A DNA stretch of 44,440 nt from an uncultured Lachnospiraceae bacterium (GTDB lineage Bacteria > Bacillota > Clostridia > Lachnospirales > Lachnospiraceae): NCBI GenBank assembly GCA_947644545.1, contig CANRZW010000030.1:1-44440 (forward strand), written 5' to 3'. Shown here one piece after another: positions 17,301 through 25,102 of the stretch. The notes under the pieces were generated by a model, which saw only the letters and a program-made list of their open reading frames with translations, did no database searches and was not told the origin of the DNA. Position 1 is the first letter of the stretch; every line of letters starts with the position of its first letter. A program made the position numbers and the translations under genes.

Positions 17301-18821
17301 TTATTCTCTAAAATATACCTTATTTTTTGTTTTACCAGTGCCTTTAAGAATATCCAGCTTTTCCGCTTTCAACAGCAAACGGCTTGCCGTCTTTATTTCA
17401 ACTTCCAATAATTTTGCTGCAACAGAACTATTTATTTCTTTATTTGTTTCCAAATAAATCAAAATAATCTGCATTCGTGCTCTTTCCAATTCGGACATTG
17501 ATTCGGACATCGATTTGGACATTGATTCAGACATTTTCTCTTTTCTTTCAAAACCATCTCTTATACGGATAATCGCATTCAAATAAGTTCTTTCCTCATC
17601 CATGTCAAACTGAGGCTCTGGTGAACCATTTTGTTTCAGTTCTCTTAATATTTTAGGAATACCTGTTCCCTTTTTTTCAGATAAGTCAATCTCCTTAAAT
17701 AATTCTCCAATTCTTCTGTTACGGTATTTTCTTCCTTTCACTTTACCTGATGCAAAGCGTTCAAGATTAATCCATTTTGCAAGTCCAGGATAATTAAGTA
17801 TCTGGATGCTATCTACATATATACGGATTTCCACTGGTTCCGGCTCGCGATAGGACTTATGAAATACTGCATTTACCAGTGTTTCTTCCAATGCATTATA
17901 TGGATAATTAAAATATCGTTTTGCTTCTGCCTGACCTTGCACTTTTACAACTTTTTGCTCAATCACAGTTGTCTTTATATAATCCAAAGCATCCTGAACT
18001 TGTCTCCATATTGGTCCTGTAAATATTTTTTCAGTAAAATCATCCGATGCCTCGGCTTCTTTTGAACGAAATCTAATCAGCTCAATATATGCCCCTGGAA
18101 TCAGCTTCTCCGGATGTTCCGCAAACATCAATACACCGATATTTCTGATATCTAATTCCGTATCTGTCTCATTTGCAACTTCTTGTGCAAGCAACAGTTC
18201 CTCTAATGAACTGCTATTCAGTTCCATTACCAGACTACTGTTGCTCTTCCTAATAAAATCTTCAAGATAACCTCTCCTGATATGATCAATTTTTGCTTTT
18301 CTATTGACACGATCATCAAATGGCACAGAATTAAATTTATCAAACAGTTCAGATATTTCATCCTGTTTCGCATCTGTAGTAAGCGATGCCGGTCTAATCC
18401 AATATTTCAAACTTTTGTCCGCTTTTCCACCATTTTCAACATACACTGATTTAGGCGCCTGATAAGGACCGCTATCACCTGCTGAACACCATAGATATAT
18501 TAAATAAATTCCTTCATTCTTATAATCAACCACTTCTATTCTTGGAATGTATCTTGGAATAATCTGATTACAGTACTGAAATATTTCCTGCTGAATGGAA
18601 TCTAACTTTTCCTTCGGAACACCTTCTAACGGAAATACCGGAATACCATTGCTCTCTTTTACCCCTATGACGATATATCCGCCATTAGTGTTATCATAAT
18701 CATTTGCAAACGCACAAATAGAATGAATAATATCATTGGGGTTCCAGCCTGTTTTATACTCTACACGGTCATGTTCAACGACACGTCCCTCTAGTAAAGT
18801 TTCTATCTTTAATGGTATCAT
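17301..18821 (-). CDS. AlbA_2 (Schlafen-like) / HATPase_c_4 transcriptional regulator
   Basis: 506 aa, complete, with GAGAGG upstream of the ATG. Residues about 15-130 are an AlbA_2 domain (VEYKTGWNPNDIIHSICAFAN, then GGYIVIGV). A GHKL-type ATPase-like region follows (YNALEETLVNAVFHKSY near 315, KKGTGIPKI near 395), then a C-terminal winged helix (SSVAAKLLEVEIKTASRLLLKAEKL). Between ATPase and winged helix lies a short tandem repeat, KMSESMSKSMSESMSE, encoded by 12-base units and seen in related proteins as MSEKMSEK-type linkers. Members are often annotated as RecG-like helicases but lack helicase motifs; a DNA-binding, stress or defence-linked regulatory role is more likely. It stands alone. 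Confidence 0.85.
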   Translation of the reverse strand: MIPLKIETLLEGRVVEHDRVEYKTGWNPNDIIHSICAFANDYDNTNGGYIVIGVKESNGIPVFPLEGVPKEKLDSIQQEIFQYCNQIIPRYIPRIEVVDYKNEGIYLIYLWCSAGDSGPYQAPKSVYVENGGKADKSLKYWIRPASLTTDAKQDEISELFDKFNSVPFDDRVNRKAKIDHIRRGYLEDFIRKSNSSLVMELNSSSLEELLLAQEVANETDTELDIRNIGVLMFAEHPEKLIPGAYIELIRFRSKEAEASDDFTEKIFTGPIWRQVQDALDYIKTTVIEQKVVKVQGQAEAKRYFNYPYNALEETLVNAVFHKSYREPEPVEIRIYVDSIQILNYPGLAKWINLERFASGKVKGRKYRNRRIGELFKEIDLSEKKGTGIPKILRELKQNGSPEPQFDMDEERTYLNAIIRIRDGFERKEKMSESMSKSMSESMSELERARMQIILIYLETNKEINSSVAAKLLEVEIKTASRLLLKAEKLDILKGTGKTKNKVYFRE

Positions 18822-18907
18822 TCAAACGCCTCTCTTTCTGGCATGAATATCTCTTACTGCTTTATATAAAATTATGTCTTTTTAAAACATATATTCAACC
18901 ATTCATT

Positions 18908-19746
18908 TTAGAAAAATTCCTCTTGGAACAAATCATTATCATCCAGCTCCAAATCTGTATTAACTACAAGATTATCAATATATTCTTCAAATGAATCTGT
19001 TACAAATATCTCCCACAAACCATATGCTTTCATTTTTTCCGCAATCTTGCTTACAAGAACTCTTGTTGAAAAAGTATCATTAAAAAGCAAGTTAAATTTT
19101 GTATTGTCATTCTTCCATTTTTCTCTACCAGCCACTTGCATATTAATCCAAAATTAAGTTCGCTATATTCTCTACACAAAATAATTCCGCCTGCCACCTG
19201 CAAAGAAGCTATCGCTTCCTATTGTCTAAATATACGTGTACACATCCATTCATTATTTTGCAACTTTTCTGAAAAACCTGATTCTGATAGCCTATTCCAC
19301 AAACTATGTGCATTAAAATATTTATCTTCACAGTTTAGCACCCACTGTTGTAATTTTTTTACATCACTTATAGTAATCCCATATACATATTCCATCTGAG
19401 AAATAGACATCAAAATTTTGGGTGCAACTTCGATATATTCTAGGTTCATTTTCTTTTTATATAGTACTGAATTGAAAATAGATAAATTCACAAGCCGTCG
19501 ATCTAACTCATTTAAATCCACAATATCTGACGAAAATAATTCTGCATCAAAATAATTAGCCACAGAACTATATGTATCGTTATATGCATAGCCCATATTT
19601 AATGTATACCCTAATCTCTTGAAAGCAGCACTATTAAACGCGTCATCCGACGAATGAATACATACTTTTTCAAACTCTCTTTCAAGTTCATCTAAAAACC
19701 AAAAGTTTTTTATTGCTAATACCTCTTTGAATGCAGCAACATCTCT
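18908..19746 (-). pseudogene. Broken gene of unknown function, N terminus lost at an IS junction
   Basis: I do not recognise the family. Reading the minus strand, an open frame without a start runs from the IS junction near 19746 (PVPERDVAAFKEVLAIKNFWFLD) through GYAYNDTYSSVANYF and ISQMEYVYGITISDV to a TAG at 19219. The same frame then continues in sensible protein (EAIASLQVAGGIILCREY) until a frameshift near 19135. After that the last 75 residues continue in another frame to 18908, ending DDNDLFQEEFF. So one stop and one frameshift break it, and the 5' end is missing. The pattern is a decaying cytoplasmic protein, possibly nucleic-acid related. Confidence 0.6.
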
Positions 19747-19911
19747 TTCCGGTACCGGATCGAAGAAAAGAATGAGGAATTAAAAGAAGCCCACGGATTG
19801 CGCAAGGCGGATTCGAGAGGGCTGTCTGCCATGGAATTGCAGATGTATCTCACGGCGTTTGTGGCAAATATTAAGAGAATCACAAAGCTAGCCGAGCCAG
19901 TTACACAGTAA
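19747..19911 (+). pseudogene. IS1182-type transposase C-terminal fragment
   Basis: The frame reads FRYRIEEKNEELKEAHGLRK and on through SRGLSAMELQMYLTAFVANI to a TAA at 19911. This matches my memory of the last 50 residues of IS1182-family DDE transposases, where a YGLRRAxxRGL-like stretch precedes the final helix. Nothing of the catalytic region remains. It abuts, in the opposite direction, the truncated unknown gene, with the junction close to the GGTACC at 19751-19756. Confidence 0.65.
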
Positions 19912-19991
19912 GGGAGCCTTCCCTTTGCATGCTTAAGATCAAATTTATATACAAAAGTTGTTTATAACATAGAAGTATAAAACTCCCTCTA

Positions 19992-20023
19992 AAACAGTGG
20001 GCGTTTTTCAGTGCCCACTGTTT
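19992..20023 (-). terminator. Hairpin after guaA
   Basis: AAACAGTGGGC (19992-20002) and GCCCACTGTTT (20013-20023) pair perfectly over 11 bp with a 10-base loop. It lies 25 bases past the guaA stop at 20049. The minus-strand tail begins TTTTAGAGGG, giving a modest T-tract. Confidence 0.6.
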
Positions 20024-20048
20024 ATAAGGCTTCCCAGACTTGTAGCTA

Positions 20049-21590
20049 CTATTCGAGTTCCACCGTCGCCGGTGGTTTCCCCGTGCAGTCATACAATACC
20101 CGATTGACTCCCTTCACCTCATTCACAATCCGGTTCGTCACCTTCCCCAGCACCTCCCAGGGAATCTGTGCTGCCTCAGCAGTCATGAAATCACTGGTCT
20201 CCACCGCCCGCAGCGCCACCGCGTAGTCATAAGTTCTCTCATCCCCCATCACACCTACGGAACGCATATTGGTCAGCGCCGCAAAATACTGTCCCAATCC
20301 TTTGTCCACACCTGCCCTGGCAATCTCCTCGCGGTAGATATAGTCTGCCTCCTGCACCATTCTTACCTTCTCGGCCGTCACCTCTCCGATGATGCGGATG
20401 CCCAGTCCCGGTCCCGGAAACGGCTGCCGGAATACGAGATGCTCCGGTATCCCCAGTTCCAGCCCTGCCTTTCTGACCTCATCCTTGAAAAGCATCCTCA
20501 GCGGCTCTATGATCTCCTTGAAATCCACATAATCCGGCAGACCGCCTACGTTATGATGAGATTTGATCACCGCTGACTTGCCGAGTCCGGACTCTATCAC
20601 ATCCGGATAGATCGTACCCTGCACAAGAAAATCCACCGCTCCGATCTTCTTCGCTTCTTCCTCAAATACCCTGATAAATTCTTCGCCGATGATCTTCCGT
20701 TTCTGCTCCGGCTCCGTCGCACCGGCCAGTTTCTCATAGAAACGTTCCTGCGCGTTGACCCGGATAAAATTCAGATCATAAGGCCCTTCGGGCCCGAATA
20801 CGGCCTCCACTTCGTCCCCTTCATTTTTGCGCAGCAGGCCGTGATCCACGAAAACACAGGTCAGCTGCCTGCCCACTGCCTTTGCCAGCATTACCGCCGC
20901 CACAGAGGAATCGACACCGCCTGAGAGCGCACACAGCACCTTACCGTTTCCCACTTTCGTCCGGATTGCCTGAATGGTCGTTTCCACGAAAGCATCCATT
21001 TTCCAGTCACCGCTGCAGCCGCATATATTCATTACAAAATTCCGCAGCATTGTCATGCCCTCTGCCGTATGCATTACCTCCGGGTGAAACTGCACAGCGT
21101 ACAACTTCTTCTCCGGACATTCCATTCCGGCCACCGGGCAGACCGGAGTGTGCGCCGTCACTCTAAACTGTGCCGGCGCTTTTTCAATGTAATCGGTATG
21201 ACTCATCCAACAAATCGTCTTCTTCGACACTCCGGCAAAAAGGGCCGCGTTCTGGTCCACAGCCACCTCAGTCTTCCCATACTCGCTGACCGGTGCAGTG
21301 GTCACCTTACCACCCAACAGATGGGCCATCGCCTGCGCACCATAACAAATTCCCATGATCGGGATCCCTAAGCTAAAGATATCCCGGTCACACAGCACGG
21401 CGCCTTCCCCATACACACTGTTAGGACCCCCGGTAAAAATAATCCCTTTCGGATTCATCTCTTTTATCTTATCCAGGCTTAAATCATACGGATATACTTC
21501 ACAGTAAACATTGCACTCCCTGACCCGCCTTGCAATCAGCTGGTTATACTGTCCACCAAAATCCAATACGATTACTTTCTCTCTGTTCAT
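20049..21590 (-). CDS. guaA: GMP synthase (glutamine-hydrolysing), full length
   Basis: 513 aa from the ATG at 21590, which has GGAGAG five bases upstream; an in-frame ATG at 21626 is less well placed. The N-terminal class I glutaminase has its full triad: Cys82 in GICYGAQ, His169 and Glu171 in FHPEV. The ATP-pyrophosphatase PP-loop SGGVDSS is at 223-229, and the dimerisation domain ends in KPPATVELE. It makes GMP from XMP, glutamine and ATP, the last step of guanylate synthesis, in the cytoplasm. This is presumably the housekeeping enzyme, in contrast to the glutaminase-less paralogue at 1130-2422. No purine riboswitch core was recognised in the 150 bases upstream. Confidence 0.96.
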   Translation of the reverse strand: MNREKVIVLDFGGQYNQLIARRVRECNVYCEVYPYDLSLDKIKEMNPKGIIFTGGPNSVYGEGAVLCDRDIFSLGIPIMGICYGAQAMAHLLGGKVTTAPVSEYGKTEVAVDQNAALFAGVSKKTICWMSHTDYIEKAPAQFRVTAHTPVCPVAGMECPEKKLYAVQFHPEVMHTAEGMTMLRNFVMNICGCSGDWKMDAFVETTIQAIRTKVGNGKVLCALSGGVDSSVAAVMLAKAVGRQLTCVFVDHGLLRKNEGDEVEAVFGPEGPYDLNFIRVNAQERFYEKLAGATEPEQKRKIIGEEFIRVFEEEAKKIGAVDFLVQGTIYPDVIESGLGKSAVIKSHHNVGGLPDYVDFKEIIEPLRMLFKDEVRKAGLELGIPEHLVFRQPFPGPGLGIRIIGEVTAEKVRMVQEADYIYREEIARAGVDKGLGQYFAALTNMRSVGVMGDERTYDYAVALRAVETSDFMTAEAAQIPWEVLGKVTNRIVNEVKGVNRVLYDCTGKPPATVELE

Positions 21591-21749
21591 GTATTCTCTC
21601 CGCTTTCCCTCAGTATGTTCTGTCAATCATCTAATATTCTGTCCCAATACTTTAAAACAATATCTATGAACGTATTTCTGTCGTTCCCTGTCCTATTTTA
21701 TCGCTTCCGGAAAAATCTGTCAAAATATATTTCCATTCCGCTTCTATCC

Positions 21750-23117
21750 TTACCGGCCTCCCATAGCCCGCTCCCACTTCCCACTTCGGAAGCGAAGCCA
21801 GTAGCAGACACCGCGGAACATCCAGTCTATCGTCATGGCGATCCAGATGCCGATCAATCCCAGATGGAACACATTACTGAAAAAGTACGCCGTACCGATC
21901 CGGAACACCCACATGGATACGATGGAGATTCCCATCGTCCACATCACATCGCCCGACGCCCGCAGCGTATTGGGCAGCGTAAAGGACGGTACCCACGCAA
22001 ACATACACATGAAAGCGTGAAACCGGATGACCTGCACTGCCAGTTCTTCCGTCTCCGGCGTCAGATGATAGAGCAGAAGCATCACTCTGCACAGAACTAT
22101 CATTAACACAGACACTGCGAGCATACACAAATTCGTCAGACGCATCAATTTTTTCGTATAATATCTGGTCTGCTCAAAGTCTCCCGCACCAATGCAATAA
22201 GACGCAACCGACAACAGCGCCAGATTGATTGCCATGCCTGGCAGAATATTAAAGTTCGCGATTGTGCCACAGACCGCATTAGCCGCAATGGCCGACGTAC
22301 CGAAAGTGGATACCAGGCTTAAGAGCAGTACTTTTCCGAGCTGAAAAAGACTGTTCTCAAGACCGTTGGGAACCCCGATATACAGAATCCTTTTGATCAG
22401 CCCGAAGTTCATCTTCGCAGTCACCCGATTCCTGAAATGAATCACTCTGTCATCCTGGAATAACAGATAGAAGATCATCCCTGCTGCCACCGTCCTCGAC
22501 ACTGTAGTCGAGATTGCCGCGCCAGCCACGCCCAGCTTGAATCCGTAAATGAGTGTCGCGTTGCCGACCAGGTTCAACAGATTCATCAGCAACGATATAT
22601 ACATTGTGATCTTAGAATTGCCCATGGCCCGAAAAAGCGCCGCACACCCGTTATAAAGCGCCAGCGGACAGATAGACAATCCCGTGATGATCAGATATGT
22701 GGTGGCACTGGACATAACTCCATCTTCCACCTGCCCGAAGATCGCCCGCAAGATTGACTTATGGGCGCCAAGCAATATCACTGTAGTCACAGCCGAAGCA
22801 TAGAGCAGAAAAAGAACCATCTGCCACGCAGACCGCCCGGCTTCCTCCTCCCTGCGCTGTCCCAGGGCATGTCCGGCTACCACGGCGCCGCCGGTGGCGA
22901 GTGCCGAAAAAACCTGAATAACCAGGATGTTGATATTATCCACCAACGAGACACCCGACACCGCCGCCTCTCCTACGCCGGAAATCATAACAGTATCCAG
23001 CATACCGACTAAAATAGCCAGAAGCTGTTCCATAATCAAAGGCAGGATCAATTTCTTGAGATCCGCATTGCTGTATATTGTCCCCTGTGTCTCTTTTACC
23101 TTTTCCTTCGTATCCAT
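21750..23117 (-). CDS. MATE family efflux transporter
   Basis: 455 aa with about twelve hydrophobic segments in two related halves. Family features are the N-terminal LILPLIMEQLLAILVGMLDTVMISGVGEAAVSGVS and the repeated GxxNGLENSLFQLGKVL entry to the second half. MATE proteins exchange Na+ or H+ for cationic drugs or metabolites across the membrane. It lies about 160 bases upstream of guaA and 110 bases downstream of spoIIID on the same strand. A functional link to either is not evident. The substrate cannot be told from sequence. Confidence 0.93.
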   Translation of the reverse strand: MDTKEKVKETQGTIYSNADLKKLILPLIMEQLLAILVGMLDTVMISGVGEAAVSGVSLVDNINILVIQVFSALATGGAVVAGHALGQRREEEAGRSAWQMVLFLLYASAVTTVILLGAHKSILRAIFGQVEDGVMSSATTYLIITGLSICPLALYNGCAALFRAMGNSKITMYISLLMNLLNLVGNATLIYGFKLGVAGAAISTTVSRTVAAGMIFYLLFQDDRVIHFRNRVTAKMNFGLIKRILYIGVPNGLENSLFQLGKVLLLSLVSTFGTSAIAANAVCGTIANFNILPGMAINLALLSVASYCIGAGDFEQTRYYTKKLMRLTNLCMLAVSVLMIVLCRVMLLLYHLTPETEELAVQVIRFHAFMCMFAWVPSFTLPNTLRASGDVMWTMGISIVSMWVFRIGTAYFFSNVFHLGLIGIWIAMTIDWMFRGVCYWLRFRSGKWERAMGGR

Positions 23118-23226
23118 TATCCGTCAACGTCCTTGCTTAGTTTCAAATTGTTTCTTAACCTATTCTATGCCCCTCCGACCGCAATGTAAAGTGGAAACAG
23201 AGTCTTTTCCCATTAATTAAGATTAA

Positions 23227-23484
23227 TTAATACACATGTTGATGCAGATATTTCTCTCTCGTCGCCAGTCCACCGCGGATATGCCTCTCCGACTTGTTGA
23301 CATCGAGTACCTTTCTCGCCTCTGCTGCCAGTGACGGGTTCAACTGTGCAAGACGATCGGTTACGTCCTTATGTACCGTAGACTTGGAGATTCCGAATTC
23401 CTTCGCCGTCTGTCTCACCGTAGCATTATTCTCAATGATATAATTGGCAATCTGAATTGCACGCTCCTCAATATACTCTTTCAA
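23227..23484 (-). CDS. spoIIID: Sporulation transcription factor SpoIIID
   Basis: 85 aa, the normal length for SpoIIID. A helix-turn-helix (TVRQTAKEFGISKSTVHKDV, about residues 22-42) is followed by the basic C-terminal segment KSERHIRGGLATREKY that the family uses for extra DNA contacts. It is a mother-cell regulator that activates and represses sigma-E-dependent genes after engulfment. The start is a TTG at 23484, seven bases after the ribosome binding site GAGGGG. The upstream region holds a sigma-E-like promoter and a 17-bp inverted repeat. The first 38 codons and the promoter region are duplicated 1.3 kb away (24717-24874). Confidence 0.95.
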   Translation of the reverse strand: MKEYIEERAIQIANYIIENNATVRQTAKEFGISKSTVHKDVTDRLAQLNPSLAAEARKVLDVNKSERHIRGGLATREKYLHQHVY

Positions 23485-23527
23485 AAGGAAACCCCTCAGA
23501 ACACTTTTTTACATTGTATGAAGTGTT
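23370..23527. repeat. Direct repeat copy 1: spoIIID 5' end and promoter
   Basis: These 158 bases recur at 24717-24874 with only two differences that I can find. They cover codons 1-38 of spoIIID, the ribosome binding site and the -10 region. This copy belongs to the intact gene. Confidence 0.95.
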
Positions 23528-23537
23528 GTGAGGGGTT
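23490..23537. promoter_or_regulatory. 17-bp inverted repeat around the spoIIID -10 region
   Basis: AACCCCTCAGAACACTT (23490-23506) and AAGTGTTGTGAGGGGTT (23521-23537) are inverted copies with a single mismatch, separated by 14 bases. The inner arm holds the spoIIID ribosome binding site and the spacer holds the candidate -10 element. It may be an operator. A leader hairpin that hides the ribosome binding site would be possible only if transcription began further upstream. Confidence 0.7.
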
Positions 23538-23541
23538 ATGC
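23513..23541 (-). promoter_or_regulatory. Sigma-E-like promoter of spoIIID
   Basis: On the minus strand GCATAAC (23541-23535) is followed 14 bases later by CATACAAT (23520-23513), close to the mother-cell sigma-E consensus (an ATA-type -35 and CATACAnT -10). In Bacillus subtilis spoIIID is transcribed by sigma-E RNA polymerase, which agrees. Transcription would begin about 20-25 bases before the TTG start. Confidence 0.65.
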
Positions 23542-23565
23542 CCAAATTCAATATTTTCATCTGGG

Positions 23566-23748
23566 TCATTTCCTAAATATCCACATCTTTTTTAATTGCA
23601 CTTTGGAACAAATTAATGTTAAAAACATACAGAGTATACTCAATATCATGCCTGCCCAATCAGCAAAACACATTGGTTTCACTATGATATTCTTATTTCC
23701 GTTATCTCCTTCTACTACATAAAACTCCTCCACAATATGAGCTTTCAA
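23566..23748 (-). CDS. Possible 60-aa single-span membrane protein using a spoIIID-like leader
   Basis: The ORF starts at a TTG with CTGAGGG eight bases upstream and encodes an acidic N terminus (KAHIVEEFYVVEGDNGNK), one hydrophobic helix (WAGMILSILCMFLTLIC) and a basic tail. I do not recognise it. About 45 bases around its start (AAAAAAGT, CTGAGGG, TTTC, TTTTGAAAG, ATATTG) closely match the spoIIID leader and start, although the proteins then diverge. The same start codon and spacing are kept. It lies directly upstream of spoIIID on the same strand, between the two 158-bp repeats. Coding status is unproven. Confidence 0.4.
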   Translation of the reverse strand: MKAHIVEEFYVVEGDNGNKNIIVKPMCFADWAGMILSILCMFLTLICSKVQLKKMWIFRK

Positions 23749-23812
23749 AATGAAATCCCTCAGGATACTTTTTTATCCCATTCCCTCATTATCCTTTATA
23801 CCATCTACTTAA

Positions 23813-24210
23813 TTATTCATTTATCGAATTCACATATTCTTCAATTTTCTGTACGAAACCTTTTGCATTTTTAAGCTGTTCCTCTGCCTCCTTATGTCCC
23901 GCAACATAGAAATCATCATAATCCGATTTCTCTCGACAAAGCGAACTTTCTTTTATAATAGCAGCCAGGCTTCTATCCAGAATTTCTGTTTTCAAATATT
24001 ATTTTGTAAAAAATGCGATTACCCCGCATGTTTTGATGAGTCAAAACTTTTTAGTGCATTAACTGAACACATAGCATGAAAAACTGCATAATATGACCGA
24101 TTCAAAGAAGTCTTATACTGCCCTATATCCAAATTACATTCTGCTACCGACAACATTTCCCTGGCTCTCTCCAATCGGTATCCTGCCAACTCTTTTAAGC
24201 TGCCTTCCAT
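23813..24210 (-). pseudogene. HEPN-domain toxin gene, broken by frameshift and stop
   Basis: The N-terminal part starts at an ATG at 24210 with AAGGAGGG upstream and reads MEGSLKELAGYRLERAREML, then the HEPN catalytic-type motif NRSYYAVFHA (R, six residues, H). At the GCGGGG near 24023 the frame stops. Shifting frame restores VIAFFTK, a TAA, and then LKTEILDRSLAAIIKE, SDYDDFYVAG and a normal HEPN C terminus ending at 23813. HEPN proteins of this type are RNase-like toxins paired with a nucleotidyltransferase antitoxin. The partner gene overlaps its start by 16 bases. A sequencing error at the G-run would explain only one of the two breaks. Confidence 0.75.
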
Positions 24211-24524
24211 AGAACAATTCCCTCCTTCCGAATATTCTGATAAAACGGAAGAACTCTTTCCCATTTCTTCATATTGTCTTCCCGTATATCCACAATCGAA
24301 AAGACTTTCTCATAGCGAATATCCATATCTGCCGCCCAACTAATAAACCGTTTTTTTGTCTGATTGTTCATCTCTTCTTTTATTATAATCGCAATATCAA
24401 TATCACTCACATTTGTTGCTTCGTTCCTTGCCACTGATCCATATAAAACAATCATAGAAATATTATTTTGAAAAATAGCTGTCAATCCCTGCACCAGTTC
24501 TTCTTTCATCTCATCCAATAACAT
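24195..24524 (-). CDS. MNT-type nucleotidyltransferase (antitoxin of a HEPN/MNT pair)
   Basis: 109 aa with GGGAGGT seven bases before the ATG. The minimal nucleotidyltransferase motif is intact: YGSVARNEATNVSDIDIAI, that is GS followed by ten residues and DxD. Proteins of this family silence HEPN toxins, in studied systems by adenylylating the toxin. The stop overlaps the start of the HEPN gene, the usual order for the pair. Because the HEPN gene is broken, this antitoxin seems to have lost its partner. It lies inside the segment flanked by the 158-bp repeats. Confidence 0.85.
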   Translation of the reverse strand: MLLDEMKEELVQGLTAIFQNNISMIVLYGSVARNEATNVSDIDIAIIIKEEMNNQTKKRFISWAADMDIRYEKVFSIVDIREDNMKKWERVLPFYQNIRKEGIVLWKAA

Positions 24525-24699
24525 TTCTTACACCTCCCAAAATATTCTATACTTCGTAGATATTTTATAGTTTTATTATACCCTCGGCATTTCCATTACA
24601 CAATTAGATATTTCAAAAAGGACATTTAGAAGTCGCATAACAGTTCTTCCAAATGCCCTGCCCATATTTTCCACTATTTCATCGTCCACACAAATCGTT

Positions 24700-24831
24700 C
24701 TATTTTGTTACAACCATATGTACCGTAGACTTGGAGATTCCGAATTCCTTCGCCGTCTGTCTCACCATAGCATTATTCTCAATGATATAATTGGCAATCT
24801 GAATTGCACGCTCCTCAATATACTCTTTCAA
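24700..24831 (-). pseudogene. Truncated second copy of spoIIID (43 codons)
   Basis: A TTG start, ribosome binding site and the first 38 codons are the same as spoIIID except for Thr22 to Met. After SKSTVH the sequence diverges and the frame ends MVVTK and a TAG at 24700-24702. The helix-turn-helix is cut in the recognition helix and the basic C terminus is absent, so it should not bind DNA normally. If expressed it would be a 43-residue peptide. Confidence 0.8.
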
Positions 24832-24874
24832 AAGGGAACCCCTCAGAACACTTTTTTACATTGTATGAAGTGTT
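24717..24874. repeat. Direct repeat copy 2: spoIIID 5' end
   Basis: 158 bases matching 23370-23527 with two differences (a G to A in codon 22 and an A to G before the ribosome binding site). Its outer edge lies where a hepT-like reading frame is interrupted; its inner edge cuts spoIIID after codon 38. The segment between the copies is 1,189 bases. Confidence 0.95.
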
Positions 24875-25021
24875 CTGAATAATACACATGTCACACGAGT
24901 ATTTAACAGAAATATCCGTTTTATATCTTTCAAAATCCATATCGAATTATGTCATAAGAATACCGATATCATCACAGTATTTAATCATTTTCTTGATAAG
25001 CAGAATATCCTCATTCCTCAT
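24875..25021 (-). pseudogene. HepT-like (DUF86, HEPN) N-terminal remnant
   Basis: GAGGGGG lies before an ATG at 25021. The frame reads RNEDILLIKKMIKYCDDIGI, a stop at codon 25 (24949-24947), then FDMDFERYKTDISVKYSCDM and CIIQ. This is the start of a HepT/DUF86 HEPN toxin. Homology ends where the duplicated spoIIID segment begins, so the rest of the gene has been replaced. No MntA partner is seen upstream. It is too short and too damaged to act. Confidence 0.65.
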
Positions 25022-25102
25022 ACAGAAGCACCCCCTCTTGCATAATCGCAGAAAGAAACTGTTGGTCTTTATTTCATGCGCTCTTATCTTGTCAATATGC
25101 CC

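Noticed and set aside
21591..21749. Purine riboswitch upstream of guaA
   Set aside because: The conserved core and paired loops of the purine aptamer are not present.
24595..24690. Minus-strand short frame reading MGRAFGRTVMRLLNVLFE
   Set aside because: Only about 29 codons with no ribosome binding site and no recognised family; it may be a fragment of a lost gene but cannot be supported.
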